DNA of 64,000 nucleotides from Mermis nigrescens (lineage: Eukaryota > Nematoda > Enoplea > Mermithida > Mermithidae), in contig JAVLUZ010000767.1 of the NCBI GenBank assembly GCA_036768485.1, positions 124,001-188,000 of the forward strand, read 5' to 3'. The notes under the pieces were generated by a model that saw only the letters and a list, made by a program, of their open reading frames with translations, was not told the DNA's origin and did not search any database. Made by a program: the position numbers and the translations under genes. Shown here one piece after another: positions 48,881 through 64,000 of the stretch (its first letter is position 1; each line of letters begins with the position of its first letter).

Positions 48881-49240
48881 GGTACAGTAGCGATTTTTTA
48901 GTGTGGCAAAAACAGAGTTGTTCGACCTTAGGTTACGCATTTTAGCAATTTCTGGGTTTCTGGGGGCAAAAAATCAGTAAGCACTCGTCTCAAAACGGCG
49001 CGAGAAGCGCCAAAAAATTTGGCATTTTTCCTTTCAAAATGCAATTTCAGAAATTATAAAGATATATAGAACACACAATTTGCTCATTTGCGGCGCGTGA
49101 GCGCGAAATTTGCGAGTTTCGAGACCTTTTTTGCACGTTTTGTCTTCAAACAAAAAACCTTTGTACATGTGTACGAAGACGGTCCCCAAAAGTCTGTGCC
49201 TACATCGCGAAAAATCTTGCCGAATACAAAAAAACCGTGG
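48790..49240 (+). repeat. Direct repeat upstream of actin
   Basis: TTTGTACATGTTTGCAAAGA, TGGTCCTAAAAGTCTTTGCA and a TACATTTCG block at 48804-48855 recur as TTTGTACATGTGTACGAAGA, CGGTCCCCAAAAGTCTGTGC and TACATCGCG at 49161-49215. The second copy lies about 110-170 bases before the actin ATG. Confidence 0.7.
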
Positions 49241-49287
49241 TTCATGATATGCCTATGCTTAAGTGTACAGTCTTGTTAAAGTCATAG

Positions 49288-56737
<7,450 letters not shown>

Positions 56738-57084
56738 GCGTCAGCAGTCGATCATTACCATGAGATTCGCTTCTTTTGTTCATTGTTTATTACATTTTAA
56801 ACGACGATTTTTTACAGCTGAAAAATTGCAGCGTTTGAAAAAGTGTTTTCTCAACTCGCAAAACTTTAGTTTTTCCGTGATTATTCGCGCCTTACATAAA
56901 TGCTACACATTGTACCCACATACTTTTGTATTGCAATGCAATCGCTGTATGTTGATTTGCAATCTATATTTTTTTGCTTCTTTATGCAATTGGTGTTAAA
57001 TGTTCTTCGATATCATAAGTAGGTATAAATCGAGTTTCATTTTGCCGCGGTGAATTAGACGCAAAGTGTGCGCATCCATTTGAA

Positions 57085-57090
57085 AATAAA
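57085..57090 (+). terminator. Candidate actin polyadenylation signal
   Basis: AATAAA about 350 bases after the actin stop, the first canonical hexamer I see there; the intervening sequence would be 3' UTR. Confidence 0.6.
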
Positions 57091-57137
57091 GTTATCTTAC
57101 CTATAACTTCGTGCAATGACTCATGTCACGACACGAC

Positions 57138-57390
57138 CATAACCGCACTGCATGGCCGATCTGAAGTGAGGGTTAAAAATTACACTCTTCCGGGCCAATA
57201 TGACCTGAAAAATTTGTATAAATGCTAAAATGGCGCTAAAATTAAGATCAAGTTTCCAATCAATTTCAAGCACTTTTGAGAAAAAAGTTGTATTCATTTT
57301 CCTTCATTTTGCCTCGTTTTACTAGAATATTTACCATTTGTTCATTCTGACTTTCAAACCCCTTTTCTGTTCGTGCACGTCTGGTCACGA
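57138..57390 (-). repeat. Dispersed repeat, inverted relative of 5990-6365
   Basis: GGCCAATATGACCTGAAAAA, AATGGCGCTAAAATTAAGAT, CAAGCACTTTTGAGAAA and CCTTCATTTTGCCTCGTTTT are reverse-complement counterparts of blocks in receptor intron 3. Confidence 0.5.
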
Positions 57391-57691
57391 AACGAATTTA
57401 TAGTGTAATTGACACAAATTTTAGCATAGAATTTTCAGAATTTTTATCGACACTGAGCCGATATTACGATAATTATACAAATCGATCAGGCTTGTCATTA
57501 ATTCAAGTTGTACCCAAATTCACAAAGGTTTAATCAGAGGCTTTTTAAGCCAAAATCAAAATGTTACAGTTTCCGTTTATTTTCAAACATTTTCGCAGAA
57601 AGTACGCGTTTGAATATTTTCCTCAGAAAACATCTAATTTTTACAATGTAGTGACTAAACTAAGGCCACACAAGAACGTGAAGGCGTGAAC

Positions 57692-57975
57692 CATAGGTGG
57701 GCGGCACCAAAGTTTTTTTTTGGGGGGGGGAGGCGGGGGTGGTGTGCAAGATTTTTTCAAAAGTCAAGAAATGACCTTAAAAATGGTGGTATGACAAAAA
57801 AAAACTATTTTTCAACGTTTCTCATCGAGCACTACCCATTGGCATCAAAAAATTGCTAAAAAGAACAAAAAAAAATTTCAAAAAATCGCATTATGGGGGT
57901 ATATTGGTTTCTTGGGGGGGGGGTGGTATTTAGGTTTCTGGGAGTGCATACCTCCCTAACCCCAAACGCCCAGGT
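57692..57975 (+). mobile_element. hAT-like MITE, TSD not clear
   Basis: CATAGGTGGGC to CGCCCAGGTATAG with the family interior and expanded G-runs (57722-57732, 57915-57921). Flanking octamers do not match convincingly. Confidence 0.8.
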
Positions 57976-58178
57976 ATAGTGCGGACCCCGTAGAATAAAA
58001 AAAATTCATGGGGAAAATGAAACAAAATAAAGGCCGAAAATGGAAAAATATTGAAAATTTTCCCAAAAAGACCTAAGCCCGCTTCAGGAGTAAGAGACGG
58101 CGATATCACCGATATTGCGGACTGATTTTGCCGGTTCACGATTGCCCCAATATCCCCGATTTATCGGCGATGTGTGTC

Positions 58179-58741
58179 TAGTCTCTTTCATTTATTCGAG
58201 AGCTTTTTAGTAAATTTTTTAAGGGATACAGTAAGCGAAACAAGACGAAATTACTGTAATTCGGCAGATCAGCTCAGTGAGGGCGAGTGGCTGGAATTCT
58301 TCCGTTTTTTAATGTACTAATCCGCCCATATAAGTTTAGTTTAGGCATTTTATTAGAGCTTGGACATACTGTAGTAATTGCGTTTAATAAAAAGCCATCG
58401 GTTGGAATCGAACCCGGTTTGCTTCGACGACAAGCAGATGTTTTACCACTGAGCTATGCGGGAGTTCGCGGCGTTTCTTAGCATCTTGATCTATTGAGTT
58501 TAAAGTGTCAACTTAAGATAAGCTGAATGCGCGATATTTATGTATCTGTAATTTGATTGATCTGCTGGAAGACGAGAATAAATTATGCCGCAAAAATGCT
58601 ATTGAAAAACCTTTTCTACATAGCTACAGTGAGATCTAGTGACCTACAGTAAATCAGAACAAGGGGCTCACTGTAGCCTCCGAAAACATTCACTAAAAAT
58701 AATAAATGAAAAATAATAAATGATAAATGAAACAGACTATA
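58179..58741. mobile_element. TIR element carrying tRNA-like Pol III boxes, copy A
   Basis: Left end TAGTCTCTTTCATTTATTCG, right end ATAAATGAAACAGACTATA: terminal inverted repeats of the TAGTCTGTTTCA family with TA at the edge. Inside, on the minus strand, TAGCTCAGTGG is a perfect A-box and GGTTCGATTCC a perfect B-box, at tRNA-like spacing with a 5-bp anticodon-type stem (TGCTT/AAGCA, 7-base loop). The acceptor and T stems do not pair, so it is tRNA-derived rather than a tRNA. CTACAGTAA/TTACTGTAG motifs recur inside. Confidence 0.8.
58394..58465 (-). other. tRNA-derived segment in copy A
   Basis: Minus-strand reading ACTCCCGCATAGCTCAGTGG leads through an anticodon-like loop GTCGTCG (CGT at the anticodon position) to GGGTTCGATTCC. 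Intact A- and B-boxes; 3' half of the acceptor stem not matched. Confidence 0.6.
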
Positions 58742-58743
58742 TG

Positions 58744-59272
58744 TATAGTCTGTTTCATTTATCCGAGAGCTTTTTAGTCAATTCTTTTAAGGGCTACAGT
58801 AAGCGAAACAAGACGAATTACTGTAATTTAGCAGATAAGCTCAGTGAGGGCGATGGGCTGGAATTCTTCCATTTTTAATGCACTAATCCGCCTATATGAA
58901 TTTAATTTAGGCATTTATCAGTACTGGGCATACTACAGTAAGTGCGCGAAATAAAACCCAGTGCTTCGACACGACAAGCAGACGTTTTACCACTGAAGCT
59001 ATGAGGAAGTTCGCAGCGTTTCTTAACATTTTAGTCTATTGTGTTTAAAGTGTCAACTAAGGATAAGTTGAATGCGCGATTTTTATCTGTAAGTTGATTT
59101 ATTTGCTGGAAGACGAGAATAAATTATGTCGCTAAAATGTTATTGAAAAACCCTTCTCTGCTACGTAAGTACAGTGAGATCTATCGAACTACAGTAAATA
59201 AGAAAGAAGGGGTTACTGTAGCCTCCGAAAACATTTACTGAAAAAGCTCTCGGATAAATGAAACAGACTATA
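58744..59272. mobile_element. TIR element with tRNA-like segment, copy B
   Basis: TATAGTCTGTTTCATTTATC at the left; GATAAATGAAACAGACTATA at the right: a perfect 20-bp inverted end, extended further by CGAGAGC/GCTCTCG. Starts 2 bases after copy A, same orientation. The B-box region is deleted (only ACCCAGTGCTTCG remains) while the A-box part is kept as GAAGCTATGAGG. Confidence 0.85.
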
Positions 59273-59292
59273 TGTAGGTACATAGGTATACC

Positions 59293-60014
59293 TATAATCC
59301 GTTTCATTTAGCTTTACCGTTTTTTAAAAAATTTGAATTGCCTACAAAAGTGGTTTAACCTAGCACGATAGTTGTGATATTCTACATTATATTGATTTAT
59401 GGGGAGACATTTGTCATTGTATAGTCACATGACTATACCAACATTGTAGACCACTTTTGTAGCCTTGCGGATTAATTCATGAAAAAACCTCTTTTTAGTC
59501 AATTCTTTCAAGGGCTACAGTAAGCTAAACAAGACGAATTACTGTACTTCGGCAGATCAGCACAGTGAGGGCGAGTGGCTGAATTCTTCCATGTTTAATG
59601 CACTAATACGCCCAAATAAATTTGATTTAGGCATTTAATCAGTGCTGGGACATACTACAGTAAGTGCGCTAAACAAAAAGCTGTCGGCTGGAATCGAACC
59701 CGGGTTGCTTCGACTACGAGCAAGAGGTTTTACCACTGAGCTATGCGGGAGTTCGCAATGTTTCTTAACATCTTGGTCGATTGTGCCTAAAGAGTCGACT
59801 CAGGATAAGATGAATAAGCGATTTTTATCAGTAAGTTAATTGATCTGCTGGAAGACGAGAATAAATTTTGCCGCAAAAATAATATTGAAAAACCCTTCTT
59901 TGCTACGTAGCTAAAGTGAGATCTAGTGACTTACAGTAAATAAGAAATAAGGGGTTACTGTAACCTCCGAAAACATTCACTGAAAAACCTCTCGGATAAA
60001 TGAAACAGACTATA
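59293..60014. mobile_element. TIR element with tRNA-like segment, copy C, interrupted
   Basis: TATAATCCGTTTCATTTAGC to GATAAATGAAACAGACTATA, same orientation as A and B. A ~190-base interruption after the left end includes a second small inverted-repeat element (59340-59464). The minus-strand A- and B-boxes (TAGCTCAGTGG, GGTTCGATTCC) are intact at 59690-59755. Confidence 0.8.
59340..59464. mobile_element. 125-bp MITE inside copy C
   Basis: GCCTACAAAAGTGGTTTA at the left and TAGACCACTTTTGTAGCC region at the right form inverted ends with few mismatches. An internal GTATAGTCA-CA-TGACTATAC palindrome lies at 59419-59438. Confidence 0.75.
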
Positions 60015-60485
60015 GGTACCTAGGTAGGCACGCATAATAAGGCGTCCAGCCCTTGGCTTTCTGTTATTAATAAGCTTAGGAAGTGCAAGCGATTGACGTC
60101 AATAGCTGAATTCCTTAGCATAAAATTATGCACAAGAGGATGACCGAATATTCAGCTAAAGAAATAAGGTAAGCTCGCAACGATTTCAAATGTGGATCTT
60201 GTGGACTGCTTCAGACAAGATGGTCTACTATTCAATAAGTAACATGTTATTGATCCTGCTTTAAACAAGTAACACATAATTAGTACTGTGCAATTAAGGA
60301 TCATTCTGATCGTTCAAGGAAAGGAGCAATGTTGCCAGGTTGCAGTTTTCCTTATATTTTGACAGTTTCTTATTTTTTGGAAGTTTTTTCACGCTTATGC
60401 TCAAACACAGGGTGGCAGTTTTTTTTGGGGGACCCGTGACACTTTTTTTGGGCCACTTCCATATAGTTTGTGTAGGGAAAAGGTA
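60015..60485. other. Intergenic, nothing recognised
   Basis: Spacer between the tripled TIR element and the next inverted array; no gene or repeat recognised. Confidence 0.55.
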
Positions 60486-60920
60486 AAATCCGGAACCAGG
60501 ACCAGGACCAGGACAAAATGGGTAAAATCCGGACAATCAATCAGGACCAGGACCAGGACCAGTCTCAGGACAAATGGGTAAAATCCGGACAATCAGTCAG
60601 GACCAGGACCACGACCGGACTGAGGACAAATGGGTAAAATCCGGACAAACAATCAGGACAATGTATTAGATATGTAGGGTCGGACTGGTCAGGAGTCCTG
60701 ACCAGTCCGACCCTACATATCTAATACATTGTCCTGATTGTTTGTCCGGATTTTACCCATTTGTCCTGAGTCCGGTCCTGGTCCTGGTCCTGGTCCTGAT
60801 TGATTGTCCGGATTTTACCCATTTGTCCTGAGTCCGGTCCTGCTCCTGGTCCTGATTGATTGTCCGGATTTTACCCATTTTGTCCTGGTCCTGGTCCTGG
60901 TCCTGGTTCCGGATTTTACC
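60486..60920. repeat. Inverted minisatellite pair with a near-perfect palindromic centre
   Basis: Left arm 60486-60694 holds GGACCAGGACCA runs and GGGTAAAATCCGGACAATCA units; right arm 60696-60920 holds their reverse complements. Around the centre G at 60695 the two sides match without a break for several tens of bases (GGTCGGACTGGTCAGGA opposite TCCTGACCAGTCCGACC). Unit copy numbers differ slightly between the arms. Open frames here are repeat translation. Confidence 0.92.
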
Positions 60921-61084
60921 GATACCCGTTTGTGTACAGGGGATGACAGTTTTTTCAAGAATTGTGGTAGTTTTCAAAATCTTGACCTGGCATTACTGGA
61001 AAGGAGTAAGTGAAGGGAAGGGAAGAAAGGGAAGAATCCGCCGGTCCGGTCTGGTTTGGTCAGTATATAGAAGGCATAGCAACA

Positions 61085-62205
61085 CTTACGCAGTCAACAA
61101 TCAATCTTGACTTCTCTTATACAAATTGATAATACAGTCTCACTACCGGGAAATGTACTTAGTGGTGTTCCACAGGGGAGTGTCCTGGGACCTGTTTTAT
61201 TCTTACTTTACATTTATGATATTACAAACCTTTGCACTAGTGAAAAAACAAAAATTATGCTTTTTGCGGATGATATTAAAATATATGCTAAATCAGTGGA
61301 TTTTTTTCTTTTACAAAAACTTCTTACTGATATTATCAAATGGTCTAAGTTATGGCAATTACCCCTATCAGTATCTAAATGTCAAGTCCTTTACTTTGGT
61401 CATAATAATCTTCGCTTTGATTATTTTATAAATGATAAAAAACTTCTTCCTACTAATATTGGGGTTCGGGATTTAGGTATTACTTTAAATGAAACTTTGA
61501 ATTTTTCTCCTCATATAAAAAATATAGTCTAAAACGCTTATTTTCGATTATCACTTATTTTCCGATCATTTCAGATTAAGAATACAGAAGCATTAGTTTT
61601 AGCTTTCAAGCAATTTATTCGCCCCCTTTTAGAATTTAATACAATTATCTGGAATCCATATAAGAAATGTGATACAAAAAATATAGAAAAAGTTCAAAAA
61701 TATTTTACCAAACGTATTCTTAAATTTAGTGATATACTATATGAACGTCGGCTTCAGATCTTAGAATTAGACTCTCTGGAATTTTGTAGAGTTGTTTTTG
61801 ATTTATCCATGATATATAAAATTTTAATGGATATATACAAATTGATCCTGATGATTTTTCACACTTACGCAGTCATTTAAAACTCGAGCTGTTAATAGTT
61901 TAAAACTTAAAGGTGAAAAATTTCGTTTAGATGTTAAAAAATACTCTTTTTCCAAATAGAGTCCTATATCTGTGGAATTCTCTCCCAGATGCGATTGTTT
62001 GTTCTTCTTCGCAAATATCTTCAGACTAGGGTTAAAGATTACCTTAAGTCCGACTATTGTGGCTCCAACCAGTATGCTTTAATGTATCATGGAGCTATTG
62101 CAGCAGTGAAACTAGTGATGATTTTTTTATTCTTCGTATTTTGCCGTGTTTATGTGTATTTTACCTGTTTCATTGACTTTGCAATAAAATTTGTATTGTA
62201 TAATT
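61085..62205 (+). pseudogene. 5'-truncated LINE reverse transcriptase (CR1/L2/jockey-like)
   Basis: Non-LTR retrotransposon fragment. From 61107 the frame shows SGVPQGSVLGPVLFLLYI and LFADDIKIYA (the FADD catalytic motif of reverse transcriptase), then KWSKLWQLPLSVSKCQVLYF. A TAA at 61530 interrupts it. The same frame continues with FKQFIRPLLEFNTIIWNPYK, KVQKYFTKRILKF, YERRLQILELDSLE, and a shifted frame later gives RVLYLWNSLPDAI, all typical of the C-terminal part of this LINE group. The 5' two-thirds is absent. It could not move by itself. Confidence 0.85.
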
Positions 62206-63015
62206 TGTATAAATACAAATACAAATTTTATTGCATAGTCAATGAAACAGGTAAAATACATATCACGGCAAAATACGAAAATAAAAAATCATCGCTAGTT
62301 TCACTGGCTGCAATAGCTCCATGATACATTAAAGTATGCTGGTTGGAGCCACAATTTTTGACTTGAGGTAATCTTTAACCCTGGTCTGAAAGATATTTGC
62401 CGAAGAAGAACAAATAATCGCATCTGGGAGAGAATTCCATAGATATAGGACTCTATTTGGAAAAGAGTATTTTTTAACATCTAAACGAAAATTTTCACCT
62501 TTAAGTTTTAAACTATTAACAGCTCGACTTTTAGATGACTGTGTAAGTGTGAAAAAATCATCAGGATCAATTTGTATATCATAGGCGTATGTCAGGATTT
62601 TCGCCAGGGGGGAATTCCAAAAAAATTTTTCGTTTAAAAAAACGCGTAAAAACGCGCGGGCCGTTAAATAACGTGTTTTTTGGGCTTTTCACATCAACCT
62701 GCACGATTTAAGCTATTAAAAAATTAAATTGTCTCAAAAATTTTTCATGTTTTTGACAGAAAAAATAGCTTGTTATGGGCGAGCGTAAGCGCTAATTTTT
62801 TGATTTTCCACCAATAGAACGGTAGAAACTGCCAAATAATAGAATAAACCGGCGCGAAGCACCGAATTTTTCGATTTTTCATCGCAAAACAGCATCACGC
62901 AACCATATTGCTCACTTTTTGAAAATGTAAAAATTTTCCTTAGGGGGAATTCCCCTTTCCCCCACTGGCTACGCCAGTGTTGTATATATCCATTGAAAAT
63001 TTTATATATCATGGA
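62206..63015 (-). mobile_element. Inverted copy of the LINE tail, with insertion
   Basis: Reverse complement of about 61803-62205, joined tail-to-tail at ACAAATACAAATTTTATTGC. Landmarks include CACGGCAAAATACGAAAATA, AGAGAATTCCATAGATATAG and ATTTTATATATCATGGATA. It is interrupted from about 62578 to 62979. Confidence 0.88.
62578..62979. mobile_element. ~400 bp insertion in the inverted LINE copy
   Basis: Unrelated sequence between TTTGTAT and TGTATATATCC of the LINE; TGTAT occurs on both sides as a possible 5-bp target duplication. It has GCCAGGGGGGAATTCC at its left and GGGGAATTCCCC, CCCACTGGCTACGCC at its right, suggesting short inverted ends. Confidence 0.55.
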
Positions 63016-63577
63016 TAGTGATCGACCGCCCCGGCCCCAGCAATCCCCGGCCATTTTTCAGCATCCCGGCCCCGGCCGGGCAAGGTCAAAAAATGGCCGG
63101 GGCCGGGAAAAATTTAGTGTAATTCGTATTTTGTACAGGCTGTGATACTGGCACTTATTTATCAATGAGCAAGTGTTAATTTTGAGAACTGTACTGATTA
63201 GACCATATGTATACTTACTTAGTCCTTGTCATAAGTTTTCTACTGTGTATAAATGAGCTTTTAATGAATGAATGTTCAGGAAAATCTGCATATTTTCGAT
63301 TCCTCCACCTAACTTATTTAAACTAAATGCTACTTTTAACTCATTCATTCATAGCTATGGCTAAAAGATTTAGAGTTGACAAATACGTTCTATTTCTAGT
63401 AGAGCTGTGCCGCGGCCGCTTTTTTGCCGGGCCGGGCCTGTGCGAGCCAATAATAGCGTGCTTTACCATGCTCATAGTACGACCCTGCCCTACCCCTTAT
63501 ACGTACCTATGCATATATTCTTGCTTGTAGATATGCACGTCAAGTCGTTAATATTTGTTGGGATTACAAGATATAAC
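63016..63577. other. Intergenic with CCGG-rich patches
   Basis: CCCCGGCC/GGCCGGGG patches at 63030-63110 form a local inverted repeat (CCCCGGCCATTTTT against AAAAAATGGCCGGGG). A second GC-rich patch is at 63410-63440 (GCCGCGGCCGC). No gene recognised. Confidence 0.6.
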
Positions 63578-63823
63578 AGAACATGGGCATGGGGGGATCT
63601 AGACCCCCAAGAATTCACATTCTCCCCCCCAAAAAAATCCGCTAGACCCCCAGAAATTGATTTTCAGAATTTTTCTGTTTTTCTGCGGTTTTTTGATGCT
63701 AATGGATAGCTCTCATTGAGAAACGCGATAAAACGGTGTTTTTTCGCTCTACCATATATTATCAGGCACTTTTTGACTTTGAAAACTTCGGATTCCCTAG
63801 AATTTCTGAGCTGCCCATGTATG
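63578..63823 (-). mobile_element. hAT-like MITE, minus orientation
   Basis: AGAACATGGGC to GCCCATGTATG with the complementary family interior (TTTTTTGATGCTAATGGATA, CTCATTGAGAAACG). Flanking octamers GATATAAC and GATTTAAC match at 7 of 8. Confidence 0.8.
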
Positions 63824-64000
63824 GATTTAACTCCTCTGACTTGGATGCGTTTTTCAATGTGCTTTACTTTGCACTTTTTTAGGCTTATTATTCTATTTGT
63901 TCTGATAGACGTAGCTGTCTGCTACCAAGCAAGCTGGAAATGCTCGTCTATATGAATTGCAATTTAAAATATGTCAATTTTGATTATTAACTAGAAATTT

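Noticed and set aside
57127..57180. 5S rRNA-like ACGACCATAACC start
   Set aside because: The likeness is short and the region aligns better, inverted, with the dispersed repeat at 5990-6365.

Overview
The window comes from an animal nuclear genome. It is AT-rich, has two multi-exon protein genes with canonical GT/AG introns, and is otherwise almost filled with transposable-element debris. The actin sequence (animal cytoplasmic type, EAMFQP and ETSYNS variants) and the aminergic receptor suggest an invertebrate, most likely an arthropod or other ecdysozoan. I cannot place it more precisely.

There are two confident genes, both on the + strand. At 2362-10194 a five-exon gene encodes a complete ~501-residue rhodopsin-family biogenic-amine receptor of the octopamine/tyramine/dopamine/5-HT type, with a long third intracellular loop and a short tail. 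At 49327-56737 a six-exon gene encodes a complete 376-residue actin, with a candidate poly(A) signal at 57085. The two genes have no evident functional link. A candidate orphan exon lies at 29400-29732, and a weak open frame sits inside a foldback element at 37202-37795.

The most striking content is structural. An ~8.1 kb imperfect palindrome (20937-29029) has ~3.3 kb arms built from hairpin-like ends, a degenerate tandem array rich in GTGTAAAG/CTTTACAC motifs, and a GC-rich cap near the loop. The same family recurs, more decayed, at 10800-17420, at 42495-48880 (CpG-poor) and in the first 300 bases plus 2100-2145. A second theme is that the four main minisatellites each occur as an inverted pair: CATTTCGCCCC at 313-600/1890-2092; CCCAACAGCCCCACC at 35150-35360/38812-39070; GAGCGCGCGACATTA at 36448-36745/38441-38762; and a CCAGGA/ATCCGGAC array at 60486-60920. 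This is the architecture of foldback transposons.

Other mobile elements are: at least nine copies of a ~250 bp hAT-like MITE, several with readable 8-bp target duplications; a degenerate mariner with 20-bp terminal repeats; a small LTR element with 4-bp target duplication and a (TA)n tract; three tandem TIR elements carrying tRNA-like Pol III boxes; a CpG-rich MITE; and a 5'-truncated LINE whose tail is duplicated in inverted orientation. Many of these nest inside each other and inside the introns of the two genes, so relative insertion order can be read in several places.
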